From the NCBI RefSeq assembly GCF_000826185.2, contig NZ_LN648874.1, forward strand, positions 1-64,000: a DNA stretch of 64,000 nucleotides. Reading direction: 5' to 3'. The stretch comes from Microbacterium gorillae (GTDB taxonomy: Bacteria; Actinomycetota; Actinomycetes; Actinomycetales; Microbacteriaceae). The stretch's first letter is position 1, and each line of letters begins with the position of its first letter. Below are positions 1 to 8,230 of the stretch, piece after piece. The position numbers were made by a program, and so were the translations under genes. Under the pieces are notes generated by a model. The model made no database searches and was not told the origin of the DNA. It was given only the letters and a program-made list of their open reading frames with translations.

Positions 1-1
1 G

Positions 2-544
2 GTGGCCGTGGCGGGTGGGGGCGGGTTCGGCCGCGTCCAGCTCGCTGACGGGCTGCTCTTCGCCGCGGTCGCGGTGTGCGCGCTGGCGTACGCGGAGGGT
101 GGCATCCTGTCCCGGAGCCTCGGTGCCTGGCAGACGATCTCCTGGGCGTTGGTGGTGGCAGCGCCCGTCATGCTGGTCCTGACCATCGTGGCGGTGAGCG
201 ATCGCCCGCCGGTCGCCACGCCCACGGAATGGCTGTGCTTCGCCTACCTGGGCTCGGTGAGCATGTTCCTCGGCTTCGTCGCGTGGTATCGCGGTCTCGC
301 GATCGGACCGCTCGCGCAGGTCAGCCAGATCCAGCTCCTGCAACCCGTCTTGAGCATCGGCTGGGCCGCACTGCTCCTCGGCGAGACGGTGTCCGGATGG
401 ACGGTGCTCGGCGGTGCGGCCGTGCTCACGTGCGCCCTGGTGGCCGTCCGGATCCGGTCCATCTCGCCCACCCGGCCTCGACCGGACCGACGGCGACCGC
501 GAAAGCCGGATCGGTCGGACGGGCGGGCCGGTCGCGCCGGGTAA
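2..544 (+). CDS. EamA/DMT-family transporter, C-terminal part (5' end outside window)
   Basis: The reading frame is already open at the left edge, so this is the C-terminal part of a longer gene. About 150 residues of alternating hydrophobic segments contain features typical of the second EamA repeat: YLGSVSMFLGFVAWYRGLAIGPLAQVSQIQLLQPV followed in the protein by a LLGE turn and a last membrane helix. Proteins of this drug/metabolite transporter superfamily export amino acids or metabolites across the plasma membrane; the substrate cannot be told. The tail (last 28 residues or so) is Arg/Pro-rich and probably cytoplasmic. rsmA follows 25 bases downstream with its own ribosome binding site. 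Confidence 0.8.
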   Translation: MAVAGGGGFGRVQLADGLLFAAVAVCALAYAEGGILSRSLGAWQTISWALVVAAPVMLVLTIVAVSDRPPVATPTEWLCFAYLGSVSMFLGFVAWYRGLAIGPLAQVSQIQLLQPVLSIGWAALLLGETVSGWTVLGGAAVLTCALVAVRIRSISPTRPRPDRRRPRKPDRSDGRAGRAG

Positions 545-569
545 CCTGGAGGTTGATCCAAGGAGGACC

Positions 570-1415
570 GTGACCGTCACCCTGCTCGGCGCCGCCGAGA
601 TCCGTCGCCTGGCCGCCGAACTCGACGTGACCCCCACCAAGAAGCTGGGGCAGAACTTCGTCGTCGACGCGAACACGGTCCGCAAGATCGTGACGGCCGC
701 GGACGTCCGCGCGGGCGAGCATGTCGTGGAGGTCGGACCGGGCCTCGGCTCGCTCACCCTGGCGATCCTGGAGACCGGCGCCCGCGTCACCGCCGTCGAG
801 ATCGACAAGCGTCTCGCCGCGCACCTGCCGTCCACCGCCGCCGCGCACGGCGTCCCGGAGGACGCGCTCACCGTCATCACCTCGGACGCGCTGCGCGTGG
901 ACGAGCTGCCCGGCGAGCCGACCGTCCTGGTGGCGAACCTGCCGTACAACGTCTCCGTCCCGGTGCTGCTGCACTTCATGGAGACCTTCGATCACCTTCA
1001 GCGCGGCGTCGTGATGGTGCAGTCCGAGGTGGGGGAGCGCCTGGCCGCCGCACCCGGCTCGAAGATCTACGGCAGCCCCAGCGTGAAGGCCGCCTGGTAC
1101 GGCGCGTGGCGCCTGGCCGGAACCGTGTCGCGCCAGGTCTTCTGGCCCGTGCCGAACGTCGACAGCGTGCTCGTCGGCTTCCGTCGCGACCCGGAACCGC
1201 GCGGCACCGAGGCCGAACGTCTCGCGACGTTCGCGATCGTGGACGCCGCGTTCAATCAGCGTCGCAAGATGCTGCGCCAGGCTCTGTCCGGCGTGCTCGG
1301 CGGCAGCGCCGCGGCGGCGTCCGAGGTCCTGGAGCGCGCGGGCGTCGACCCGACCCTGCGCGGTGAGAACCTCACCGTGGAGGACTACCTCCGCATCGCG
1401 CGCGCACTGGCCTGA
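570..1415 (+). CDS. rsmA: 16S rRNA (adenine(1518)-N6/adenine(1519)-N6)-dimethyltransferase
   Basis: RsmA/KsgA dimethylates two adjacent adenines in the 3' terminal helix of 16S rRNA during 30S maturation, using S-adenosylmethionine. The 281-residue product has the family's GQNF entry motif (residues 27-30), the SAM-binding EVGPGLG loop (54-60), the acidic ribose-binding VEID strand (76-79) and the catalytic NLPYN motif (123-127). The GTG start at 570 is chosen because AGGAGG lies at 561-566 and the conserved N-terminus begins there; the frame is open further upstream but that part overlaps the transporter gene. In many actinobacteria rsmA is followed directly by ispE; here an aldo/keto reductase gene lies between them. 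Confidence 0.96.
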   Translation: MTVTLLGAAEIRRLAAELDVTPTKKLGQNFVVDANTVRKIVTAADVRAGEHVVEVGPGLGSLTLAILETGARVTAVEIDKRLAAHLPSTAAAHGVPEDALTVITSDALRVDELPGEPTVLVANLPYNVSVPVLLHFMETFDHLQRGVVMVQSEVGERLAAAPGSKIYGSPSVKAAWYGAWRLAGTVSRQVFWPVPNVDSVLVGFRRDPEPRGTEAERLATFAIVDAAFNQRRKMLRQALSGVLGGSAAAASEVLERAGVDPTLRGENLTVEDYLRIARALA

Positions 1416-1463
1416 CGCACGGGATGGGTCCCGTGCTCGCTGGGCAGCCGATAGCCTGAACGG

Positions 1464-2522
1464 GTGAGCGAGAACCCCCGTTTCCTCCCCGGAGTCCCTG
1501 ACACCCACCGCCCCTGGCAGGCTGCCGCGGACCGTTACGACGGCCGCGGCTACCGTCAGGTGGGCACGTCCGGGCTCTACCTGCCGCCCGTCTCGCTGGG
1601 ACTGTGGTGGAACTTCGGCGACAACGTCCCGTTCGATGACCAGCGCGCGCTGCTGCGCCACGCGTTCGACTCCGGAATCACGCACTTCGACCTGGCCAAC
1701 AACTATGGCCCGCCCTACGGGTCGGCCGAGACGAACTTCGGCCGGATGGTGCGGGAGGACTTCCGCCCCTACCGCGACGAGCTCATCGTCTCCTCGAAGG
1801 CCGGCTGGGACATGTGGCCCGGGCCGTACGGCTATCTCGGCACGCGCAAGTATCTGATCTCCAGTGCGGACGCCTCGTTGCAGCGCCTGGGACTGGATTA
1901 CGTCGACGTGTTCTACTCCCACCGCGCCGACCCGGACACGCCGGTCGAGGAGACGGTCGGAGCGCTGGACACGCTGGTCCGCCAGGGCAAGGCGCTGTAC
2001 GTCGGCATCTCCTCGTACAGTGCGGAGCGCACCGCGGCCGCGGTCGCCGCCGCTCGTGAACTCGGCACGCCGCTGGTGATCCACCAGCCCTCGTACTCGG
2101 TCCTGAACCGCTGGATCGAGGACGGCCTGACGGACGTCCTGCGCCGTGACGGACTGGGCGCCATCGCGTTCACGCCGCTCGCGCAGGGGCTCCTGACGAA
2201 CAAGTACCTCGGCACCGGTGACGTCCACCGCACGCAGGCCCGCCTCGTCGGCCAGCCCACCGAGAAGGATCGTGCCGGGCTGCGTGCCCTGAACGAGATC
2301 GCCGCCGCGCGTGGGCAGTCGCTCGCGCAGCTGGCGATCCAGTGGGTGCTGCGCGACCCGGTGGTCGCGTCCGCGCTGATCGGTGCGTCCCGTCCGGAGC
2401 AGCTGGATGAGAACCTCGCCGCGCTGGAGGGTGCACCCTTCGACGACGCGGAACTCGCGGCGATCGACGCGCACGCGAACGACATGGACGTCAATCCGTG
2501 GGCGGGATCGTCGGACCTGTGA
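1464..2522 (+). CDS. Aldo/keto reductase, YghZ/Gpr (L-glyceraldehyde-3-phosphate reductase) type
   Basis: A 352-residue NADPH-dependent oxidoreductase of the AKR superfamily. The TIM-barrel catalytic tetrad is visible as Asp76 and Tyr81 (DLANNYG), Lys112 (SSKAGW) and His153 (YSHRAD). The N-terminal YRQVGTSGLYLPPVSLGLWWNFG stretch and the GTRKYLISS region are typical of the YghZ/Gpr branch, which reduces small aldehydes such as methylglyoxal or L-glyceraldehyde 3-phosphate; the true substrate is inferred only. A TAGCCT -10 box at 1452-1457 lies six bases before the GTG, so the mRNA is probably leaderless. Its stop codon overlaps the ispE start (GTGA), so the two genes are translationally coupled. 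Confidence 0.9.
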   Translation: MSENPRFLPGVPDTHRPWQAAADRYDGRGYRQVGTSGLYLPPVSLGLWWNFGDNVPFDDQRALLRHAFDSGITHFDLANNYGPPYGSAETNFGRMVREDFRPYRDELIVSSKAGWDMWPGPYGYLGTRKYLISSADASLQRLGLDYVDVFYSHRADPDTPVEETVGALDTLVRQGKALYVGISSYSAERTAAAVAAARELGTPLVIHQPSYSVLNRWIEDGLTDVLRRDGLGAIAFTPLAQGLLTNKYLGTGDVHRTQARLVGQPTEKDRAGLRALNEIAAARGQSLAQLAIQWVLRDPVVASALIGASRPEQLDENLAALEGAPFDDAELAAIDAHANDMDVNPWAGSSDL

Positions 2523-3439
2523 GCGAGAGCGTACGGGTCCGGGCTCCCGGCAAGGTCAACCTCTACCTCGGAGTGGGGGAGCTGCAGCCGAACGGGTACC
2601 ACGAGCTCGCGACGGCGTTCCAAGCCCTCTCGCTGTACGAGGACGTCACGGCGACCGCCGCACGCGATTTCCAGATCACCGTGGAGGGCGACGTCGACGT
2701 CTCCGGCGTGCCGCTGGATGAGACCAACCTGGCGATGCAGGCCGCGCTCGCGATCGCGGACGCGGGTCAGCTGTACGGTGACGGCGTTCACCTGCACATC
2801 CGCAAGGGCGTTCCGGTCGCCGGCGGCATGGGCGGCGGATCGGCTGACGCGGCCGCGACCCTCGTCGCGTGCGACGCCCTGTGGGGGACCGAACTCGGGC
2901 CCGCGCGGCTGCACGCGATCGCGGCGTCGCTGGGGGCGGACGTGCCGTTCGCTCTGCACGGCGGCGCGGCCGTCGGCACCGGACGCGGTGATGAGCTGAG
3001 CGCCGCGCTGACCAAGGGCCGTTTCGACTGGGTTCTCGTCACGCGCCCGGACGGGCTCTCCACCGCCGCCGTCTACCGCGGCTTGGACGAGCTGCGCACG
3101 CGGCACCGGGCGGACCTGCCCATCGTCCCGGTGCGCCCGCGCGTGGACGTCGAGATCCTGCACGCGCTGCGCAGCGGCGACCCGCGTCGCCTCGCGGAGG
3201 CCCTGCAGAACGACCTGCAGGCCGCCGCTCTGTCGGCCAAGCCCGCGCTCGCGGAGACGATCGAGGACGGACTGCACGCGGGCGCCCTCGCCGGCATCGT
3301 GTCCGGGTCCGGGCCCACCATCGCCCTGCTGTGCGAGGACGCGGACGACGCGGCCTCCGTGGCCGCCACCCTGACCGCCGACGACCACACCGCCATCGTC
3401 GCGCACGGGCCCGTGGCGGGCGCGCGCATCATCAGCTGA
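2519..3439 (+). CDS. ispE: 4-diphosphocytidyl-2-C-methyl-D-erythritol kinase
   Basis: IspE phosphorylates CDP-methylerythritol in the MEP pathway to isoprenoid precursors. The product is a 306-residue GHMP kinase: substrate-binding APGKVNLYL near residues 9-17, the ATP-binding Gly-rich loop GGMGGGSADAA near 100-112, and the C-terminal GIVSGSGPT motif near 258-267. The GTG at 2519 overlaps the stop of the preceding reductase by four bases and places the GHMP start correctly; an earlier in-frame ATG at 2498 would lie inside the reductase gene and adds residues not expected for the family. The stop at 3439 is followed 19 bases later by the next gene, so this looks like one operon. Confidence 0.96.
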   Translation: MSESVRVRAPGKVNLYLGVGELQPNGYHELATAFQALSLYEDVTATAARDFQITVEGDVDVSGVPLDETNLAMQAALAIADAGQLYGDGVHLHIRKGVPVAGGMGGGSADAAATLVACDALWGTELGPARLHAIAASLGADVPFALHGGAAVGTGRGDELSAALTKGRFDWVLVTRPDGLSTAAVYRGLDELRTRHRADLPIVPVRPRVDVEILHALRSGDPRRLAEALQNDLQAAALSAKPALAETIEDGLHAGALAGIVSGSGPTIALLCEDADDAASVAATLTADDHTAIVAHGPVAGARIIS

Positions 3440-3458
3440 CCGCCGAGAAGGAGCCCGC

Positions 3459-4757
3459 ATGGACCCCGAACGCTATCGCACGTCGCCGCTGGACCCCACG
3501 GCCGTCGCGGAGCTCGCCGCCGCCGGATTCGAGCTGCAGCTTGCCGAGGATCCCGCGGCGACGGAGGCCTGGTACCAGGCCGTCCGGCGCGGGTTCCACG
3601 GCGGCGAGTACACGGCGGAGCACAAAGCGGTCCGGGGCGCGAGGGTCGGCTACCGGCGGCGCACCATCGTGCGCGATCCGCTCGCCGAGGCCCCGGGCGA
3701 GGTCGTCGGAACCTTCGCCACCTGGGCGTCCGAGCTGACCGTTCCGGGAGAGCTCGTCGTGGACGCGTGCGCGGTGAGCTCCGTCACCGTCGCCCCCACG
3801 CATCGGCGGCGCGGCATCCTGCGCTCGCTCATGAGCGGGGCGCTGCGCGAGGCGGTGGCGGCCGGCTTCCCGGTCGCGATGCTCACCGTGACCGAGTCGA
3901 CGATATACCCGCGCTTCGGGTTCGGGGCCGCCGCTGAGGCGGCGTCGTGGACCATCGACACTCGACGGGTGCGGTGGACCGGGCCGACGACGTCCGGTCG
4001 GCTCGACTTCATCTCGCGCGAGCGACTCGGGGAAGTGGCGCCGATCCTGCACGAACGTGTCCGCCGTCGGACGCCCGGTGAGGCGCAGGGGCCGTCCGGG
4101 CACTGGCTCCACCTGCCGCGCACTGAAGCCGACGCCGAGAAGGCGACCGAGTTGCGCGTCGTGCAGCACCGCGACGATGCCGGTGAGGTCCAGGGGCTCG
4201 TGGCCTACACGGTGGCCGGCGCGGCCGACGAGACGCAGCACAAGGTCACGGTCGAGTTCCTCGCCACCGCGACGGACGATGCGTACGCGGCGCTGTGGCG
4301 GTTCCTGCTGGAGCTCGACCTCGTCGCGACCGTCACGGCTCACGAGCTCGCCGCCGACGAATCGCTGCGCTGGATGCTCGGCGACCAGCGGGCCGCGACG
4401 GTGACCGTGCTCGATCACCAGTACGTCCGGATTCTGGACGTGGTCGCGGCCCTGGAAGCGCGCACCTACCCGGCGGCGGGGGAGCTGGTGCTGAGCGTGG
4501 CCGATCCTCTCGGATTCGCGACCGGCGAATACACCTTGCGGGTGGACGCGTCCGGAATCGGGCGGGTGGAGGTCGGGTACACGGCACCGGACGCGCCGCG
4601 GTTGACCCTCGGCGTCACGGAACTGGGATCGCTCTACCTCGGCGGCGTGCGCGCCCGAACGCTCGCGGCGGCCGGGCGGCTCGAGGCCACCGACCTCGAT
4701 GCCGTCGACGATCTGTTCCGCTCCCGTGTGACGCCGCGGCTGAGCTTCTGGTACTGA
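3459..4757 (+). CDS. Eis-like GNAT N-acetyltransferase
   Basis: A 432-residue protein with the layout of the mycobacterial Eis family: an N-terminal GNAT domain with the acetyl-CoA motif VTVAPTHRRRGILRSLM (about 109-125), a tyrosine in TESTIYPRFGFG (about 146-153) where Eis has its catalytic Tyr, a second degenerate GNAT-like domain, and a C-terminal sterol-carrier-like domain ending in LSFWY, whose free carboxylate reaches the active site in Eis. Eis enzymes acetylate lysines and aminoglycosides at several positions; the role here is inferred. A GAAGGAG ribosome binding site (3446-3452) supports the ATG. The gene follows ispE closely and probably shares its transcript. Confidence 0.88.
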   Translation: MDPERYRTSPLDPTAVAELAAAGFELQLAEDPAATEAWYQAVRRGFHGGEYTAEHKAVRGARVGYRRRTIVRDPLAEAPGEVVGTFATWASELTVPGELVVDACAVSSVTVAPTHRRRGILRSLMSGALREAVAAGFPVAMLTVTESTIYPRFGFGAAAEAASWTIDTRRVRWTGPTTSGRLDFISRERLGEVAPILHERVRRRTPGEAQGPSGHWLHLPRTEADAEKATELRVVQHRDDAGEVQGLVAYTVAGAADETQHKVTVEFLATATDDAYAALWRFLLELDLVATVTAHELAADESLRWMLGDQRAATVTVLDHQYVRILDVVAALEARTYPAAGELVLSVADPLGFATGEYTLRVDASGIGRVEVGYTAPDAPRLTLGVTELGSLYLGGVRARTLAAAGRLEATDLDAVDDLFRSRVTPRLSFWY

Positions 4758-4789
4758 CTCCGAGCGCTCTGACGTGCGAGAGTGTCCGC

Positions 4790-5416
4790 ATGGGGACACT
4801 GCATCTCGCCCGACACGGGGAGACCATCTGGCACGCCGAGAATCGCTACGCCGGGGTCAGCGACATCGGACTGACGAAGCTCGGTCATGAGCAGGCCCGG
4901 GACCTGGCGAAGTGGGCCGTGCGCGTCGGCATCTCCGCGGTGGTGAGTTCGGACCTGTCCCGCGCTCGGGAGACCGCGCAACCCGCCGCCACCGCGCTCG
5001 GCGTGGAGCTCGTCGTCGACCCGCGGTTGCGGGAGCTCGATTTCGGTCAGGCGGAGGGGATGACACCGACGGAGATGACCGCGCACTTCGGCGCTGCGCG
5101 GGCGGCCTTCGAGATGGCTCCGGCGACCAGTCCGTTACCCGGAGGCGAGCTGGGGGAGCACGCCGTGGATCGTGCGTTGCCGGCGCTGGAGGAGCTCGCG
5201 CACGTGTACGACGGCGATGTTCTCGTGGTGACCCACGCGACGCTGCTGCGCATGCTGCTGTGCCGCATCCTCGCCGAGCCGCTGGACCGGTACCGCAACT
5301 TCTTCCCCGTGGTCGGCAACGCCACGATCACGACGCTCGGCTATGGCGATGAGGAGCACGGCGGCGAGGACGGTGGCCTCGCGCTGCTGCGCTACAACGC
5401 CCCCACCGCCTGGTGA
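4790..5416 (+). CDS. Histidine phosphatase family protein
   Basis: A 208-residue protein of the branch-1 histidine phosphatase (phosphoglycerate mutase-like) fold. It starts with LARHGET, whose His9 is the phosphate acceptor, has the acid/base region LRELDFGQAEG near residue 84, and the second catalytic His in VVTHATLLR near 149. Such proteins dephosphorylate small phosphate esters; no specific substrate is evident. The ATG at 4790 is chosen because the motif must sit at the extreme N-terminus; the frame is open for 165 codons upstream but antisense-like. The gene uses a TTA leucine codon at 5135-5137, which is rare in such DNA (compare tRNA-Leu(UAA) at 52640). Confidence 0.92.
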   Translation: MGTLHLARHGETIWHAENRYAGVSDIGLTKLGHEQARDLAKWAVRVGISAVVSSDLSRARETAQPAATALGVELVVDPRLRELDFGQAEGMTPTEMTAHFGAARAAFEMAPATSPLPGGELGEHAVDRALPALEELAHVYDGDVLVVTHATLLRMLLCRILAEPLDRYRNFFPVVGNATITTLGYGDEEHGGEDGGLALLRYNAPTAW

Positions 5417-5532
5417 CGCTCCCACTCCCGACACTTCCGCGGGGGCGGAAGTGTCGCGAGCGAGAGCAACCCCGACGTCGCTCCCATCCGCGACACTTCC
5501 GCCGGCGCAGAAGTGTCGCCAGGGGGAGCGAC
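5417..5532. repeat. Convergent intergenic element with two cgacacttc palindromes
   Basis: This is the whole gap between the histidine phosphatase and deoD, which converge. It holds two tandem hairpins: 5429-5456 has perfect 12-bp arms (CGACACTTCCGC) around GGGG, and 5491-5518 has the same arms with one mismatch around CGGC. The element is bounded by CGCTCCC on the left and GGGAGCG on the right. No U-run follows either hairpin, so it may act as a bidirectional terminator or be a REP-like repeat. Confidence 0.75.
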
Positions 5533-5535
5533 AGG

Positions 5536-6243
5536 TCAGGAGAAGAGAGCGCCGAGCGCGACCTGGACCATCGGCTCGAAGCGCCGTTCGCGCTCGTCCG
5601 AATCCATCTCCTCGCCCCGGATGATGTGGTCGCTGACGTTGCAGACGGCGAGTGCCTGCACGCCCTCACGCATCGCGATGCCGTAGAGCGCGGCGGCCTC
5701 CATCTCGACCGCGAGCGTGTGGTAATCGATGAGGCCGCGCGTCTGCTCCGGACGGTCGCTGTAGAACGTGTCGGAGCTGAACAGCGTGCCGACGCGGTGG
5801 GCGATGCCCTTCGTGCGGGCGGTGGCGACGGCGCGCTCGAGCAGGTCGAATGAGGCGACCGAGCTGAAGCGGACGCCGGGAATGCGGAAGTCCGCCATGG
5901 ACGAGTCGGTGTGCGCGGCGGAACCGATCACGACCTCGCCGAGCTGGACCTCGTCGGCCATACCGCCGGCCGTGCCGACACGGACCAGGCGCTTCACGCC
6001 GTAGAAGCGGATGAGCTCGGTGGCGTAGATCGACATCGACGGCTGGCCCATGCCGCTGGCCATCACGGAGATCGGGTGGCCCTCCCACGTTCCGGTCCAG
6101 CCCTCGATGCCGCGGACATCGGTGACCAGGCGGGCATCGTCGAAGAAGGTCTGGGCGATCCGGCGCGCGCGCTTCGGGTCGCCGGGCATGAGCACATCCG
6201 GAGCGAAGTCGCCCTCGGCGGCGGAGATGTGGGGCGTGGGCAT
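5536..6243 (-). CDS. deoD: Purine-nucleoside phosphorylase, DeoD type
   Basis: DeoD cleaves purine (deoxy)nucleosides with phosphate to free base and (deoxy)ribose 1-phosphate in purine salvage. The 235-residue length is normal for the hexameric trimeric-dimer type. Visible hallmarks are the N-terminal MPTPHISA with His5, the phosphate-binding MPGDPKRA, the RVGTAGG strand, the ribose-binding VEMEAAALY and the base-protonating Asp in NVSDHI near residue 203. The ATG at 6241-6243 is the only sensible start. The gene stands alone, converging on the histidine phosphatase; the 413 bases upstream belong to the flank of the first DUF222 cassette. Confidence 0.96.
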   Translation of the reverse strand: MPTPHISAAEGDFAPDVLMPGDPKRARRIAQTFFDDARLVTDVRGIEGWTGTWEGHPISVMASGMGQPSMSIYATELIRFYGVKRLVRVGTAGGMADEVQLGEVVIGSAAHTDSSMADFRIPGVRFSSVASFDLLERAVATARTKGIAHRVGTLFSSDTFYSDRPEQTRGLIDYHTLAVEMEAAALYGIAMREGVQALAVCNVSDHIIRGEEMDSDERERRFEPMVQVALGALFS

Positions 6244-6360
6244 GGTGGATCCTTTCGACGCGGACTTCTCCAGCCTAGCCAGCGCGCCAGGGGCGGCGCC
6301 GGTGACTGTGGTTGGCGGCGGCGAAGGTCCCGACGCGCGGTGCGTTCAGGAGGTGGTCGG

Positions 6361-6380
6361 GTTTCCTGCGGCTTGAGACG
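6361..6380 (-). repeat. Outward-facing GTCTTAAGCCG-type motif, left of DUF222 copy 1
   Basis: Read on the minus strand this is CGTCTCAAGCCGCAGGAAAC. It matches the motif found on the plus strand just after the same gene (8231) and around the second DUF222 gene. The 413-base gap 6244-6656 holds no gene that I can support; it contains this motif, a variable middle part and, from about 6570, the promoter block shared with DUF222 copy 2. Confidence 0.6.
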
Positions 6381-6569
6381 GACACGTGGACGGTGCGATC
6401 TCGACGCAGGCTCGCCTCCGGCTTCCGGAGGGAATGCGGCGCACTTTGCGAAATTCGTGTGGGCGATGGGTGGGGCGTGGGCGGCACCGGTTCTGCCCCG
6501 CTGCTCGGGTCGTTGAGCGAGCGCCTGCGAAACGAAACCGTGTGAGATGCGTGCCGGAATCGGGGCGAG

Positions 6570-6656
6570 AGAAACCTCATCTCCACAGGCCGAAATCCAT
6601 CCACAGCCGGGGGTATTCAATGACGAATGTCGGCGCCCCGGCGTAAAATATGGGTT
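6570..6656 (+). promoter_or_regulatory. Conserved DUF222 promoter block, copy 1
   Basis: This block is nearly identical to 53932-54021 in front of the second DUF222 gene. It contains two TCCACAG direct repeats 18 bases apart (6582-6588 and 6600-6606), which resemble DnaA-box cores, and a -10 box TAAAAT at 6644-6649, seven bases before the ATG at 6657. That spacing predicts a leaderless mRNA. An upstream in-frame ATG at 6627 lies before the -10 box and is therefore unlikely to be used. Confidence 0.7.
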
Positions 6657-8069
6657 ATGAACACGACGATGGAACGGGCTCGGGAATCGATGGCTCACGC
6701 CGTCGCCGACCTCCGTTCCGTCCTCACGTCCGGAGCCCTCGATGACGCGGAGCGGGAAGACATTCTCGGCTTCGCGATCGGGGTCGGTGAGTTGCTTCGT
6801 CAGGGTGAAGCGGCCGCGATCATCACCACCGGAATCGTCGACCGCCGCTCGACCACGGCGGAGCGATTCGACATCGCATCCGACTGCCGGTCGGCGAACG
6901 AGGTCATGCAACGCGTCACCGGTGCGGCCCCCACCACCGTCAAGCGGTGGAGCCGGCTGGCTTCGGTCGTCAAGCCGGTTCGGGTTCTCGCGTCGGGTGA
7001 GGAGAGGCCGGCGGACTTCCCCGCCCTGCGCGACGCACTCACCCATGGCGCCATCGGTGCCGACGGGCTCGAAGCGGCGACCCGGACCCTGCGGGAGATC
7101 ACGGACCGCGTCGCACCGGCGGATCTGGTCGAGGTCGATGAAGCCCTCGCCGCCCTCACCACGACCACCGGTACTCCGGTGATGTGCACCGGTACTCCGG
7201 TGATGTGCGACACGCTCCGCGACGTCGCCCTTCGGATGGCGACGGAGCTCGACGTGACCGGTGCCGACGATGAGGAGGAGCGTGCCATGACCGGCCGCGC
7301 CCTCCGCATCGGGGTCAAGCGCAACGGGCTCGTGCCGGTGAGCGGCCAGCTCATGCCCGAAGTCGCGGGATGGCTCGCCGTCCACCTGGATGCGATCAAC
7401 AACCCGCACGGAACGCCCGCGGGCGTGAAGTTCCGCCCCTCGGACGAATCCGACGAAACCGCCGATGTCCGCTCGATGGCGCAACGCAACCACGATGCGC
7501 TCGGCGTGATCCTTGCCGCGGTCGCGAACGTCCCGGACCTGCCGCTGAGTTCCGCGTGCGCGCCGGTCCTGGTCGTCCATGTCGAGGAGTCGACGCTGGC
7601 GTCCGGTGAGGGGTGGGCGTCGGTCCCCGGTGCTGATGGCACCGGCACCGATGTTCCCGTCCCGGTGGCGACGGCGGAGCATGTCGGATGCTGTGGCACC
7701 ATCCAGCGCGTCACGACAGCCGCGAACGGTCGGTTGATCACGTTGACGGAGGGTGGTCGGCTCTTCTCTCCGGGCCAGCGCCGCGCGATCGCCCACAGGG
7801 ACCGGGTGTGCGTGATTCCGGGGTGCCACACTCCGGCACGGTGGTGTGAATATCACCACGTGAGGGACTGGGCCAAGGGCGGCAAGACCACTGTCGACAA
7901 CGGTGTCCTCATCTGCTGGCACCATCATCGCTTCATCGACCGCATGGAGTGGACGATCAGGATGCATGACGGCGTCCCGGAAGTCCGTCCACCGGGATGG
8001 ATCGACCCCACGGGGGCATGGTCTCCGACGGGCCCGCGCGTCGCGGCGGCCTCGAGGCGGCGAGTGTGA
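6657..8069 (+). CDS. DUF222 domain / HNH endonuclease signature protein (13E12-repeat family), copy 1
   Basis: A 470-residue protein with an N-terminal DUF222 region (about 15-330) and a C-terminal HNH nuclease domain (about 384-425): CVIPGCHTPARWCEYHHV, then DNGVLICWHHHRFID. The Cys/His set is complete, so it can in principle bind metal and cut DNA. The family is the actinobacterial 13E12 repeat protein, dispersed in many copies per genome and of unknown function. Here a second copy lies 47 kb away. Copy 1 carries an in-frame 21-bp tandem duplication (7167-7208) that repeats TGTPVMC; copy 2 has this once. Start set at 6657 because of the TAAAAT box seven bases before it and conservation between copies. 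Confidence 0.93.
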   Translation: MNTTMERARESMAHAVADLRSVLTSGALDDAEREDILGFAIGVGELLRQGEAAAIITTGIVDRRSTTAERFDIASDCRSANEVMQRVTGAAPTTVKRWSRLASVVKPVRVLASGEERPADFPALRDALTHGAIGADGLEAATRTLREITDRVAPADLVEVDEALAALTTTTGTPVMCTGTPVMCDTLRDVALRMATELDVTGADDEEERAMTGRALRIGVKRNGLVPVSGQLMPEVAGWLAVHLDAINNPHGTPAGVKFRPSDESDETADVRSMAQRNHDALGVILAAVANVPDLPLSSACAPVLVVHVEESTLASGEGWASVPGADGTGTDVPVPVATAEHVGCCGTIQRVTTAANGRLITLTEGGRLFSPGQRRAIAHRDRVCVIPGCHTPARWCEYHHVRDWAKGGKTTVDNGVLICWHHHRFIDRMEWTIRMHDGVPEVRPPGWIDPTGAWSPTGPRVAAASRRRV

Positions 8070-8230
8070 TGTCCGGGGAGAGCTCCGTCCGCGTCGCTGT
8101 TGCACCCGCCACTCGCCTCGCTGGCGCTCACGGGGCGACCCGCGGAGACCGTTTCGACGCGCTGACGCTCGCAGAGCACGTGACCACCTCAGGACGCGAC
8201 CCGGCGACGAAACCGAACCCGTCTCTCACC

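Noticed and set aside
5429..5518. CRISPR-like repeat pair (two similar 28-base palindromes)
   Set aside because: Only two units, no further spacers, no cas genes anywhere in the window; better explained as tandem hairpins.
6657..8069. Classical insertion sequence or prophage around the DUF222 genes
   Set aside because: No transposase, integrase or phage genes and no clear target-site duplication could be seen.
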